A DNA stretch of 24,608 nucleotides from UBA4729 sp038236865 (GCA_038236865.1 JBBRZI010000012.1:1-24608), one strand, 5' to 3'. Shown: positions 14,396 to 22,410, counted from the stretch's first letter. Translations and numbers: made by a program. The notes: generated from the letters alone by a model not told the origin.

Positions 14396-15820
14396 CTACG
14401 GCTGAACTGGCCCGTTTGATCCGATTGGGTAGGTCAAGAGATCATTGCTGTCATTAGCCCACTGGACTAGGATGGGCTGCAGGATATGCCAGCTCGCCAA
14501 AACTTCTTGGCTGGTTGCGAATAGCGTGTGATCACCTCGGATTGCATCGACCAAGACGCGCTCATAGGCGTCCGGGTGCCCATGATCGTCAACGAACGTA
14601 GCGACGTAGCTGAAATCCATACTGGCTGGTCGGACGACGTCGTCAAAACCGGGTTTCTTAACCAAAAGCTGTACATCGATACCCTCGTTCGGTTGGATAC
14701 GAAACGTCAACTGATTATCGGCGACATCGGTGCCGGCGTGACCGAAACAAACCGTGATATCGGTGCGCTTTTGAGCCATTGCCTTGCCGGTTGCGAGCGT
14801 AATGGGCACCCCTTGCCAACGGTCATTCGCAATTCTGAGCCGTAAGGACACGAATGTCTCGGTTGTCGAGTTTTGATTGTTAACTTCGTCACGGTAGCCG
14901 TCGTATTGAGCGCGTACTACGTCTTGGGCCACGGCGTCGGCCGTCGGGGGCACGATGGCGCCGAGCAAGGCTTGCTTGGCGGCATGGATTGCGGCAATGT
15001 CGCCAATCGGCGTTGGCAGCTCCATGGTTGTGAGCGCCAGCAGTTGCAGCAAATGGCTCTGGATAAGGTCCCGCAAGGCGCCAACGTGTTCATAAAAATT
15101 GGCTCGCCCGGCTATGCCGATCTGCTCATAGGCGACAATATCGATCGAAGTCACATACTGGTTGTTCCAGATGCTCGTAAACAGCGGATTGTGCTGACGG
15201 AAGGTCAGAATATTTTGGGCTGACTCTTTGGCAAGGTAGTGATCAATGCGATATATTTGATCTTCCTCGAATGCAGTGGCAGTGGTTGCAATCAATGCTT
15301 CGGCCGAGGTGTAGTCGTAGCCGAAGGGCTTTTCGACGAGCAACCGACTCTTGCCGGTGCCGTGTTGACAGCCTTGGTTGAGGCCGTGTTCGCCAAGTGA
15401 TTGCACGACCGATTCGTATACTTGGGGCGGGATCGACAGGTAGTACAAGCGGTTCATGCAGACGCCGTGGGCGGTTTCGATCTCATCGAGTGTTTGGCGC
15501 AGTTGGTCGTATCCCTCACCGGACGATGGGTCGAGTTGGACGATGCGGAGGTGTTCACTGAAAGCCGCTAGCGTGGCTGGGTCGCAGACGTTATTGTCCT
15601 CGAGCGAGCAGAGTTCGGTGTCTTTAAGTAATGCTTCGACAGTCAACGCTTGGCGGCTGGTGCCGACAATTTCAAAATCGGCGGGCAGTAAATTGTCTTT
15701 CAGTAGATGGAACAGGGCCGGCAAAACCTTACGGCTAGCAAGATCGCCCGTGATACCAAAAATAACCAGGCTACTGGGTGACGAATCGAGTAAGCGACCG
15801 GGGGCGACTGTAGCGGCCAT
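14396..15820 (-). CDS. zwf: Glucose-6-phosphate 1-dehydrogenase
   Basis: A 474-residue cytosolic enzyme that oxidises glucose-6-phosphate to 6-phosphogluconolactone with reduction of NAD(P)+. The cofactor motif FGITGDLASRK (21-31), EKPFG (163-167) and the active-site RIDHYLAKE (191-199) with the catalytic His are all present, and the length is usual for the family. It is the last gene of pgl-gnd-zwf. Its ATG shares one base with the gnd stop (TAATG), so translation is probably coupled. A 33-codon shorter start is unlikely, because the frame before GITGDL is short and ordinary. It supplies reduced cofactor for biosynthesis and redox defence. Confidence 0.96.
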   Translation of the reverse strand: MAATVAPGRLLDSSPSSLVIFGITGDLASRKVLPALFHLLKDNLLPADFEIVGTSRQALTVEALLKDTELCSLEDNNVCDPATLAAFSEHLRIVQLDPSSGEGYDQLRQTLDEIETAHGVCMNRLYYLSIPPQVYESVVQSLGEHGLNQGCQHGTGKSRLLVEKPFGYDYTSAEALIATTATAFEEDQIYRIDHYLAKESAQNILTFRQHNPLFTSIWNNQYVTSIDIVAYEQIGIAGRANFYEHVGALRDLIQSHLLQLLALTTMELPTPIGDIAAIHAAKQALLGAIVPPTADAVAQDVVRAQYDGYRDEVNNQNSTTETFVSLRLRIANDRWQGVPITLATGKAMAQKRTDITVCFGHAGTDVADNQLTFRIQPNEGIDVQLLVKKPGFDDVVRPASMDFSYVATFVDDHGHPDAYERVLVDAIRGDHTLFATSQEVLASWHILQPILVQWANDSNDLLTYPIGSNGPVQP

Positions 15821-16725
15821 TACTTATTCAGCTCGTGGCCGCCAAATTTGTTGCGCATCGCGGCTAGCAGTTTTGTAGCAAACGTCGTCTCACCCTGCTG
15901 CGAAGCCAGACGGACGTCAAAGGCGGCTTGAATGCTCGGCATGGCAATGCCCAGTTCGCGGGCAGTTTCGAGGGTCCAGCGTGCTTCCCCGCTCTCGGCG
16001 ACGTAGCCGTTAATACCCGTAAGCTCTGGGCTTTCGGCTAGAGCCGCTTGGGCCAGTTCGTTGAGCCAGGACGTTACGACGCTGTGATGCTGCCAAACGT
16101 CGCCGGCGCTTGCCAGGTCGATGTTGTCATAGGGACCGTCTTTGAGCATGCGGTAGCCTTCAGCTAGGCTTTCCATCATGCCGTACTCGATGGCGTTGTG
16201 GGTCATTTTAACGAAATGGCCGCTGCCGGCCGGCCCAAAATTAGCGTAGGCGCCGGCCGGGGCCACTAGAGTTTGCAGGACTGGTTCGAGCGCGTCGAAG
16301 GCTTTGGGATCATTCGCGCCGGCCATCATTGAGAAGCCGTTGTCGTAGCCCCAGATGCCGCCACTGACGCCGACGTCGACGAGTTGTGAGCCGTGGTCTT
16401 CAATCCGCTGGGCCAGCTGGCGCGTCAAGCGATAATCGGAATTGCCGCCGTCGATGAACAGACTGCCTTTTGGTACGAGCGCCAGCCACTCATCGATCTG
16501 CTCATCGACAATTGCCGCCGGTAGCATGATCCATAGTACGACTTGCGTACCTCCAAACGCGTCTAAGACTGCTTGTTTCGTATAGGCGGCTATTGCTCCA
16601 TAGCTGGCAGCCTCTTCTATCGGTTCGTGGCTCCGGTTATGAGCGATTACTTGGTGTTCGCTCTCGGCAAGTTTGCGAGCGATCTGGCGGCCCATGCGGC
16701 CGAGCCCGTGAATAGCGATTTTCAT
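15820..16725 (-). CDS. gnd: 6-phosphogluconate dehydrogenase, decarboxylating (short form)
   Basis: A 301-residue enzyme converting 6-phosphogluconate to ribulose-5-phosphate + CO2 with reduction of NAD(P)+. Rossmann motif GLGRMG (7-12), GGNSDYR, the substrate motif GVSGGIWGYDNGFSMMAG and the catalytic helix K..HNAIEYGMMESLAEGY are visible. It is the short GntZ/YqeC-like form, lacking the long C-terminal part of the E. coli enzyme; this class often prefers NAD+. AGGAGG lies 9 nt before the ATG, within the end of pgl, whose stop overlaps the start by 4 nt. Its stop overlaps zwf by one base. Confidence 0.96.
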   Translation of the reverse strand: MKIAIHGLGRMGRQIARKLAESEHQVIAHNRSHEPIEEAASYGAIAAYTKQAVLDAFGGTQVVLWIMLPAAIVDEQIDEWLALVPKGSLFIDGGNSDYRLTRQLAQRIEDHGSQLVDVGVSGGIWGYDNGFSMMAGANDPKAFDALEPVLQTLVAPAGAYANFGPAGSGHFVKMTHNAIEYGMMESLAEGYRMLKDGPYDNIDLASAGDVWQHHSVVTSWLNELAQAALAESPELTGINGYVAESGEARWTLETARELGIAMPSIQAAFDVRLASQQGETTFATKLLAAMRNKFGGHELNK

Positions 16726-17396
16726 TCCTCGGTACCTCCTAGTTGGTCGTTATATATATATGCTTCCGGTAACTCTTTTAAAATCTGTGACGGCTGTATG
16801 TCGTACGGCAGAGTGGTGTCGCGCAGTTGCTGCAAAACCGCTCGTTTATCGTCGCCATAGGCAAAAACGTAGGCCACAGACAGGCGCTTGAGGGCCCGGG
16901 CAGTCAGTGTCAGGCGTTGGTAGGGGCCGGCTTGGTAGGCGGCGACTACATCACGCGAACTGACCGCCGGTGAACCTGGCAAAATGCCGGCAATGTGACC
17001 GTCAGAACCAATCCCGAATTGGCCAATGACGTAGTCGGCCGCGTTGAGGGCCTGGCGGGCCAGCTTTTCGTAACGAAGTAGACTGTCCGCCAGCGTGCTC
17101 ACACCCAGCAAAACGGGCAAAACAGTAGCTTGTTTGTGGTTGAATCCGGCAGCCAGTAATTGGGTGGCGTTAGAATCGGCGTGACCGACCGGCCCAAACC
17201 GTTCATCGGCCAGCAGGATGCTCAGATTGGCGGTCAAGCTGGGGCTTAAACGCTGCATAATGCCGACGCTCACGGCAATGTTTGAGCCGCCCGAAACGAG
17301 CCACAAGACTTTATTACCCTTTTCCAGATGTTCGGCCAGCCGCAGGTATAGGCTATCGGCCCCAAGCTCAGTATCGGCAGTCTTAAGGAATTGCAT
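16722..17396 (-). CDS. pgl: 6-phosphogluconolactonase
   Basis: A 224-residue enzyme of the DevB/NagB-like family that hydrolyses 6-phosphogluconolactone to 6-phosphogluconate. Motifs SGGSN (35-39), ADERFGP (63-69), HADSN (72-76) and IGSDGHIAGILPGSPA (133-148) are characteristic. It is the first gene of the operon, so the gene order pgl-gnd-zwf is opposite to the reaction order zwf-pgl-gnd. The ATG has TATAGT 7 nt upstream and no ribosome site, so leaderless translation is likely for this first gene, while the next gene has a GGAGG site. Confidence 0.93.
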   Translation of the reverse strand: MQFLKTADTELGADSLYLRLAEHLEKGNKVLWLVSGGSNIAVSVGIMQRLSPSLTANLSILLADERFGPVGHADSNATQLLAAGFNHKQATVLPVLLGVSTLADSLLRYEKLARQALNAADYVIGQFGIGSDGHIAGILPGSPAVSSRDVVAAYQAGPYQRLTLTARALKRLSVAYVFAYGDDKRAVLQQLRDTTLPYDIQPSQILKELPEAYIYNDQLGGTEE

Positions 17397-17403
17397 AGAT
17401 ATT

Positions 17404-17409
17404 ACTATA
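17404..17409 (-). promoter_or_regulatory. -10 box of the pgl-gnd-zwf operon
   Basis: TATAGT on the minus strand, 7 nt before the ATG; an overlapping TATTAT (17407-17412) is an alternative at 10 nt. It lies in the 189-nt divergent region shared with MarP-like copy 2. Confidence 0.5.
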
Positions 17410-17570
17410 ATACAGGCTGGGGGGCTATCGTGATAGTGCGGCGCCGGGCCATAGCTCTAGGAACGCAAGAAAAGCAGGCTTTTAGTTATGCAAAGAGTAC
17501 GTTATACCGGCAAAATGGTTCATTCGACGTTACGAGCGGTGCTATTACGGGTATCGGGGCTTAGCGTGCA

Positions 17571-17576
17571 TAATAT
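17571..17576 (+). promoter_or_regulatory. -10 box of MarP-like copy 2
   Basis: TAATAT, 9 nt before the ATG at 17586 (CATAAT two bases earlier is an alternative). It predicts a very short leader and no Shine-Dalgarno. Confidence 0.45.
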
Positions 17577-17585
17577 AGATTAAGC

Positions 17586-18770
17586 ATGTTCGGTTTCAAC
17601 TGGATGGATATCATTATTGTGGTGCTGCTGCTCCTGGCGGTGGTTGCGAGTGTTCGAATTGGTCTGTTAACCCAAATGTTTGTGGTGGTTGGGTTTTTTG
17701 GAGCATTATTTTTTTGTGGCTGGTTGTTCCCTCATTTGCTCCCCATCCACGATCGAACGCTGCGGACAATCGTGAACGCCAACTTGGTCCTGGTAGCCGC
17801 CATCTATGCGGCTCTGCGCAGTTTTGATCTAGCCCAGAATATTCATTGGTCGTTTTACGGAGCTAAGCCGGGCGATAGAAACATCCCTAGAGTGGTAGAG
17901 GCGGGGTTCGGAGCGCTACCCGGCATCATAGGTTCCTTGCTCACGATATGGTTGCTGGCCGTAATGGTAGGCCGATTGCCATTCGCGGGCTTAAGCAATA
18001 GCGTGAACGACGCTCGAGTCGTGCAGGTGCTGACTAACGTCTTACCGCCCGTCCCAGCCGTGTTTGCGGAATTTAACCGGCAGGTTGACCCAAACGCCCA
18101 GCCATATGTATTTTCCCGTCCCCGGCCGCAGGCCTCGTTCGCGTATTCGGCTACGGACGTGCAGCTGGCAGCCGCTCAGGCCGCCGCTTCCGTAATTCGT
18201 ATCACGAGTTTTAGTTGTGGCGGGCTCACTACTGGTTCCGGTTTCCTAGTGGCACCGAATTTAGTAGCTACGAATGCCCACGTTATTGCTGGGGCCAAGC
18301 GGCCAATTATTAAATACAATAACACTAGTTACGAGGGAGTGCCGGTGCTATTTGACCCAAGCTTGGACTTCGCCGTAATGAGGGTTCAGAACTTAAACGG
18401 GCGGCCATTGGCACTTGCCCACGACAGTGTCGCCATCGATACGAGCGTCGCGGTTTTGGGCTACCCGGACGGTAATTATGCGGTTTCACCCGGTTTGATC
18501 CGCGATGAAGCCAGTGTGTTCGGCAGAAATATTTATGATCTTGGCCACATCGGCCGCGATATATATGCAGTACAAACAAGCGTGAAGCCAGGCAGTTCCG
18601 GTGGCCCGGTTGTGCTCCCGGACGGCCGTGTTGCCGGCATTATATTCAGTAAATCCAACGCTCTGCCCGATTATGGCTTTGCGCTCGTGTCATCTCACTT
18701 GGTTGGCGAGCTGAGGCGGGCCGAAACAGCGTATCGACGTGTCAGCACCGGTGCCTGTATCGCGGGCTAA
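17586..18770 (+). CDS. MarP-like membrane serine protease (CvpA domain + trypsin-like domain), copy 2
   Basis: A 394-residue paralogue of the 13198-14364 protein with the same plan: four N-terminal membrane segments (about 7-24, 31-50, 64-78 and 112-130) and a trypsin-like domain with His232 in TNAHV, Asp261 in LDFAVMR and Ser338 in GSSGGP. Cys211 (SCGG) and Cys391 near the C-terminus match the cysteine pair of copy 1 and of mycobacterial MarP. The CvpA halves and the linkers differ clearly, so the duplication is not recent. It is divergent from pgl. Both copies have a full catalytic triad, so both are probably active outside the membrane. Confidence 0.9.
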   Translation: MFGFNWMDIIIVVLLLLAVVASVRIGLLTQMFVVVGFFGALFFCGWLFPHLLPIHDRTLRTIVNANLVLVAAIYAALRSFDLAQNIHWSFYGAKPGDRNIPRVVEAGFGALPGIIGSLLTIWLLAVMVGRLPFAGLSNSVNDARVVQVLTNVLPPVPAVFAEFNRQVDPNAQPYVFSRPRPQASFAYSATDVQLAAAQAAASVIRITSFSCGGLTTGSGFLVAPNLVATNAHVIAGAKRPIIKYNNTSYEGVPVLFDPSLDFAVMRVQNLNGRPLALAHDSVAIDTSVAVLGYPDGNYAVSPGLIRDEASVFGRNIYDLGHIGRDIYAVQTSVKPGSSGGPVVLPDGRVAGIIFSKSNALPDYGFALVSSHLVGELRRAETAYRRVSTGACIAG

Positions 18771-18818
18771 GGGCGTCCAGACTAGATTTGTGCTCCCGGA
18801 CTACGGTTCTACACAGGC

Positions 18819-19112
18819 TCACCCGTTAAGTAGTTCGTGTTGCTTGGGGTATTTGGCCTTATGCTGTTTGATAAGGAGCTGATGGTCTGCGACGGTGGCG
18901 TGTTTGTGACAAGTTTTGAAAATAGTACCTTGGACGGGGTGGTGTGCCAGCCGCCAGCAGCGCGTGCAACGATGGTGGTGGTAAAGCGTATAGAGGCTGC
19001 CAATGATTGCGAACTCGGCAAAGTCGCTGCCAAAGCCAGACCAAAAGACGTACCACTTACCGCTCGGATCCCATAGCCAGTCGGAGCTAGCGAATAGTAG
19101 TAGATGATGCAT
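18819..19112 (-). CDS. Small Cys/His-rich membrane-associated protein (putative zinc-binding)
   Basis: A 97-residue protein with an N-terminal aromatic and hydrophobic part (FWSGFGSDFAEFAIIGSLYT, about 23-42) that may be one membrane helix. A cluster of possible metal ligands follows: Cys49, Cys52, His57/58, Cys68 and His71, in the pattern CxxCW..HP..GT...CHKH. Similar WR..HPV.GT...C..H proteins occur in actinobacteria and their phages (from memory, not searched). Their function is not known to me. TACTAT lies exactly 6 nt before the ATG with no ribosome site. It is a single gene convergent with MarP-like copy 2. Confidence 0.7.
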   Translation of the reverse strand: MHHLLLFASSDWLWDPSGKWYVFWSGFGSDFAEFAIIGSLYTLYHHHRCTRCWRLAHHPVQGTIFKTCHKHATVADHQLLIKQHKAKYPKQHELLNG

Positions 19113-19118
19113 GAGCTT

Positions 19119-19124
19119 ATAGTA
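19119..19124 (-). promoter_or_regulatory. -10 box of the 18819-19112 gene (leaderless spacing)
   Basis: TACTAT on the minus strand with 6 nt to the ATG, putting the predicted +1 on the start codon. Confidence 0.5.
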
Positions 19125-19251
19125 CTGGACTTAAACCTGTTTAGCTAGCATCGGACGAAGGCCAAAACATTATATAAATTTTATGTCAGGCTAGAAAGTG
19201 ACCGCCGTTTGGTTGAGTGGGGCCGGCGTTGATTATAGTAGCTCCTGTGAA

Positions 19252-19285
19252 ATAAGAATCCCCCGTCGAAACGGGGGATTCTTAT
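19252..19285 (-). terminator. Terminator of the RRM protein gene
   Basis: A perfect 15-bp inverted repeat (ATAAGAATCCCCCGT / ACGGGGGATTCTTAT) with a 4-nt loop, TTCG on the minus strand (a stable UUCG tetraloop). It is about 20 nt past the stop of the RRM gene. The U-tract is short. Confidence 0.85.
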
Positions 19286-19304
19286 GTACAGAGATGTACG
19301 GCTG

Positions 19305-19613
19305 TTAGTAGCGCTTGCCACCGCCGCCGCCACCGCCGCCACCGAATGAACGGGGCTCGCGGGGAGCTTGGGGACGTGCTTCGCTGACGGCTACGGCGCG
19401 ACCATTGAGGTCTTTGCCATTAAGCTCGTCGACGGCTACTTTAGCTTCGTCATCGTTACTCATTTCGACGAAACCAAAGCCCTTAGAGCGGTTGGTGTCG
19501 CGGTCCATGATTACTTTTGCTGACACAACGGTGCCAGCGGCTGCAAAAAATTGCGCCAAATCGTCATCAGTGGCGGTATAAGCCAGTGATCCGACAAAAA
19601 GTTTATTTGCCAT
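19305..19613 (-). CDS. RNA-binding protein with one RRM and a glycine tail
   Basis: A 102-residue cytosolic protein. RNP2 is LFVGSL (5-10) and RNP1 is KGFGFVEM (44-51), in the normal beta-alpha-beta-beta-alpha-beta order, followed by a Pro/Arg linker and a run of nine Gly (91-99) ending KRY. This is the layout of cyanobacterial Rbp and similar bacterial RRM proteins, several of which are induced by cold and act as RNA chaperones. The leader is long for this window (probably about 100 nt), and its ribosome site GAGG, 9 nt before the ATG, is sequestered in a hairpin, which suggests post-transcriptional control or autoregulation. A strong terminator follows. Confidence 0.93.
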   Translation of the reverse strand: MANKLFVGSLAYTATDDDLAQFFAAAGTVVSAKVIMDRDTNRSKGFGFVEMSNDDEAKVAVDELNGKDLNGRAVAVSEARPQAPREPRSFGGGGGGGGGKRY

Positions 19614-19618
19614 TAGTA

Positions 19619-19647
19619 CTTACCTCTTTCTTGTTCACTGAGGTAAG
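19619..19647 (-). promoter_or_regulatory. Leader hairpin masking the ribosome binding site of the RRM gene
   Basis: On the minus strand CTTACCTC (19640-19647) pairs perfectly with GAGGTAAG (19619-19626) across a 13-nt loop. The GAGG within the 3' arm is the Shine-Dalgarno of the RRM gene, so this 8-bp stem would block initiation until melted or bound. Confidence 0.6.
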
Positions 19648-20082
19648 GTCGATATCTCTCACTTAGCTGCTCCTCGCTCGCGAAACGTTACTTGTATTCT
19701 CTAGAAAACTCTTATAAATAAGAATCTATTGCAGCTTTTCTAGCCTCAATATTGTGACACACAAGAGGTAAAGTTACAATACTAGTCACTTTGGTGATAG
19801 TTGTCACGTTTTCGAGCCGTCTAAAAATGATTGCCAGGTTTAGATTATCCCGGATTTAACGCTGTTGATTACGGCTAGACTGCTCAATCTTACTCTGATG
19901 ACTTGCCAGCAGTGCCGATTGAGTCGATACGTTCGTTCATAAGGATACCTGCCTGACACCAGAGCGATGAGGGCCAAATAATACCATAGAACGTCTGTAA
20001 GTTTTTTGACAGACTTACGCATAGTGGTAAACGTATATTACGGTTACCGTTAAAAGCCTAAGCGTGATGATCGGGGGCTGTG
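19648..20082. other. Intergenic stretch between divergent RRM and membrane-protein genes
   Basis: This stretch is A/T-richer than its surroundings. It holds the rest of the RRM gene leader, with TATAAG or TACAAG as possible -10 boxes near 19690-19720. On the plus side it has a TTGACA (about 20003-20008), a TATATT near 20033 and the small dyad ACGGT-T-ACCGT (about 20040-20050). The TTGACA to TATATT spacing of about 22 nt is too long for a standard promoter. I see no convincing gene here. Confidence 0.4.
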
Positions 20083-20550
20083 ATGCGTAGAGGTACTGTA
20101 TGCTTGGGTACATTTTTGGTCTTGATCGGAGTGCTTCGGCTAGGGGCGCCCTTGCTACTTGGTCATTTCATGGCCCTTGATAGTATCGTCGCCCTCTTAG
20201 CTGTCGGTGTGGGGGTGCTGGCCCTCGTCAATGGCTTGAGCTATGTGCAGTTGTTTGATTTACGCGTGGCTTTTAAAGCCCTGGGCGTGACCTTGCTCCT
20301 CTGCGTTTTGATTGGAATTAATTCACCCACCTTCGGTGATATTCGGCAAACCTACATCCCAATCATGGATCTGTTCGTCATCTTGGAGAGTAGTATTGTT
20401 ATGTTCTTGCTGGCTAGCGAAGAACCGGACGCAGATGAAGCCCTGGCTACCCGCATCTACATCAGCCTGGTTATTCACCACTTTTACCATCGTGTATCGG
20501 CCCGACTAGCGCCGGCCCTGGCCCATTCGCGCCGCAAGCACGCCCAGTAG
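20083..20550 (+). CDS. Hypothetical four-helix membrane protein
   Basis: A 155-residue protein with four predicted membrane segments (roughly 8-28, 34-52, 65-80 and 93-112), then a cytoplasmic-like tail with an acidic stretch (EEPDADEA), a helix and a basic C-terminus (HSRRKHAQ). No family is recognised. The ATG at 20083 is preferred over the adjacent GTG at 20080 because GGGGG lies 5 nt before it. It precedes the ABC-F gene by about 65 nt, but that gene has its own -10 box, so co-transcription is uncertain. Confidence 0.65.
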   Translation: MRRGTVCLGTFLVLIGVLRLGAPLLLGHFMALDSIVALLAVGVGVLALVNGLSYVQLFDLRVAFKALGVTLLLCVLIGINSPTFGDIRQTYIPIMDLFVILESSIVMFLLASEEPDADEALATRIYISLVIHHFYHRVSARLAPALAHSRRKHAQ

Positions 20551-20600
20551 TCGGGTCAGCCTCTGTCTTACCAGGGGGTGCTCAACACCTTCGTATCTGT

Positions 20601-20606
20601 TACAAT
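20601..20606 (+). promoter_or_regulatory. -10 box of the ABC-F gene
   Basis: TACAAT, 8 nt before the ATG at 20615; no Shine-Dalgarno is present between them. Confidence 0.5.
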
Positions 20607-20614
20607 GAAGTGCT

Positions 20615-22276
20615 ATGCTCTTGTCTATTAACGTTACAGAAAAATCATTCGGCGATAAATCACTCTATACGGATTTGCAGTTCAATGTCCAAAAAGGCGA
20701 AAAAGTTGGTCTGATTGGCCGTAATGGTACTGGCAAATCAACGCTCTTCAATCTTATTACGGGCGCCGATACGGACTACCAAGGTGAGATAGCGATTAAT
20801 CGCCGGGCGATTGTGATTGCTAGCCGCCAAGAGCACCACGGTCACGAAGCCAAAACCGCGCTTGAGTACATCCAGGGAGATTTACCCGAATACGCGGCGC
20901 TGATTCATATTATTGACAACTACCCCGAAACCATGGGAGCCGACACTCGTAAAATTCAGCGTTTTACCGAAGCGCTTGATCGCTTTAATCACCTTGGTTA
21001 CTTCCAGATTGAAGATGAAATATCGCAGGCATTCGACGAGTATCAAATTGATCCGGCTAAAATGCACAGTCCCCTGTCCGCTTTAAGCGGCGGCCAAGTG
21101 CGCATGATCGAACTCATCAAAGTCCAGCGCAGTCGTGGCGATCTGGCGCTGATCGACGAACCGACCAACCACATGGATTACGTCGCCAAACAGGCCTTTA
21201 TCAAGTGGCTGAACGGTAGCAAGGAAGCCATGTTGGTGGTTACGCACGACCGTGACGTCCTGCGGGCAGTCGATCAGATCATCGAAATCCGTGACGGCCA
21301 GGCCTACCAGTTTAAAGGCAACTACGAACAGTACCTGTCGATCAACACTAACCAAATTACTGCCCAAGTCAACGAATACGACTTAACCCAACGCCGGATG
21401 CGTAATCTAACCGAGGATATTGTGCGTTTCCGTCGCATGAAAGAAAAAGCCCGCGACCCCGGCACGATTAAGCGTTTCAAGTCGCAGGAAATCCGGGCTG
21501 GCGCTGAGCTGGCTCGTTTGTCGGGTGCCGAGAAGCCTTCTTTTTGGATCGATCAGGAATCGGCTGGCACGCTCAACACCAAAATGACCTCGGCCTACGA
21601 AAAGTATAAAGCGACGAATATTCGGGTTACCACCAACACCAAAGTCAGCGAATCATCGCGGCTATTGGTCCAAATCGATAAGCTAAGCCTGGGCTATGAT
21701 GATCAGCCCGCCCTGTTTAACGACGTCACATTTTCGTTGCACGAAGGTGAACGCATCCGGTTGCACGGCCGTAATGGTGCCGGCAAAAGCACCATCGTCA
21801 ACGCCATTGTCGCCAAAGCCAGGGAGACCAAATCGCCGTCGCGAACGCTGGCTGGCAGTATTGCCGTTGAGAACGATCTTCGGATTGGCTTGTACGAGCA
21901 AGAAATCGACAGCCGTTACTTGCCAATGAAATTGGCTGCCGCCATTGAGCAAGTCCTGGCCGACGCCGACTTGCCGGTCGACGAGCGCAAGGTGAAGCAA
22001 CTGCTTGGTAACTATTTATTCAACCCGATGACTGATGGCGATATGTTGGTCGAGCGGCTCAGTGGCGGCCAAAAAGCTCGGTTTCAGCTGATTCGCATGC
22101 TTATCAACGATCCACAGTTGCTGATTCTCGATGAGCCAACTAATCACCTTGATCTCCCCAGTATCGAAGAGCTTGAGAACGCTCTAATGGCTTACCATGG
22201 GGCAGTCATCTACATTTCGCACGATAGCTACTTCGCCGACAAGCTCGCCGGCGAGACGATTGCTATCGGAAAATAA
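20615..22276 (+). CDS. ABC-F family ATPase (ribosome-associated type)
   Basis: A 553-residue soluble protein with two ABC domains and no membrane segments. Domain 1: Walker A GRNGTGKS (35-42), signature LSGGQ (157-161), Walker B LALIDEPTNHMD. Domain 2: GRNGAGKS (385-392), LSGGQ (482-486), LLILDEPTNHLD and the switch His in YISHDS. The Arg/Lys-rich linker (about 255-345) corresponds to the P-site-tRNA interaction motif region of ABC-F proteins such as EttA, Uup or the antibiotic-resistance members. The family binds the ribosomal E site and affects translation or protects it from antibiotics. Which subgroup this belongs to cannot be settled from motifs alone. Confidence 0.94.
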   Translation: MLLSINVTEKSFGDKSLYTDLQFNVQKGEKVGLIGRNGTGKSTLFNLITGADTDYQGEIAINRRAIVIASRQEHHGHEAKTALEYIQGDLPEYAALIHIIDNYPETMGADTRKIQRFTEALDRFNHLGYFQIEDEISQAFDEYQIDPAKMHSPLSALSGGQVRMIELIKVQRSRGDLALIDEPTNHMDYVAKQAFIKWLNGSKEAMLVVTHDRDVLRAVDQIIEIRDGQAYQFKGNYEQYLSINTNQITAQVNEYDLTQRRMRNLTEDIVRFRRMKEKARDPGTIKRFKSQEIRAGAELARLSGAEKPSFWIDQESAGTLNTKMTSAYEKYKATNIRVTTNTKVSESSRLLVQIDKLSLGYDDQPALFNDVTFSLHEGERIRLHGRNGAGKSTIVNAIVAKARETKSPSRTLAGSIAVENDLRIGLYEQEIDSRYLPMKLAAAIEQVLADADLPVDERKVKQLLGNYLFNPMTDGDMLVERLSGGQKARFQLIRMLINDPQLLILDEPTNHLDLPSIEELENALMAYHGAVIYISHDSYFADKLAGETIAIGK

Positions 22277-22305
22277 GCATAGTTTTATCCAAGCTAGGCC
22301 CTGCC

Positions 22306-22380
22306 ATACCGGGCCTGTCAGCCCGGCGGCAGCTGGGCGAACAATTTGTTTTGGGTTCGGTGCCAATTCCAGGCTGACAG
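22306..22380. repeat. Inverted repeats between convergent genes, possible terminator region
   Basis: CTGTCAGCC (22315-22323) and GGCTGACAG (22372-22380) form a perfect 9-bp dyad 48 nt apart. The 5' arm overlaps a smaller hairpin, AGGCCC-N9-GGGCCT. It lies between the convergent ABC-F and HNH genes, where transcription from both sides should stop. There is no strong U-tract. Confidence 0.4.
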
Positions 22381-22410
22381 CCGATGCTACCAGGCAGTTC
22401 CGGGCTTAGC

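Noticed and set aside
19321..19344. GCC/GGC triplet run as a microsatellite repeat
   Set aside because: It is simply the coding sequence of the nine-glycine tail of the RRM protein.
19840..20022. 60-codon minus-strand frame starting MRKSVKKLTDVLWYY
   Set aside because: No ribosome site, no clearly spaced -10 box, and an odd residue mix; it could be real but I cannot support it.
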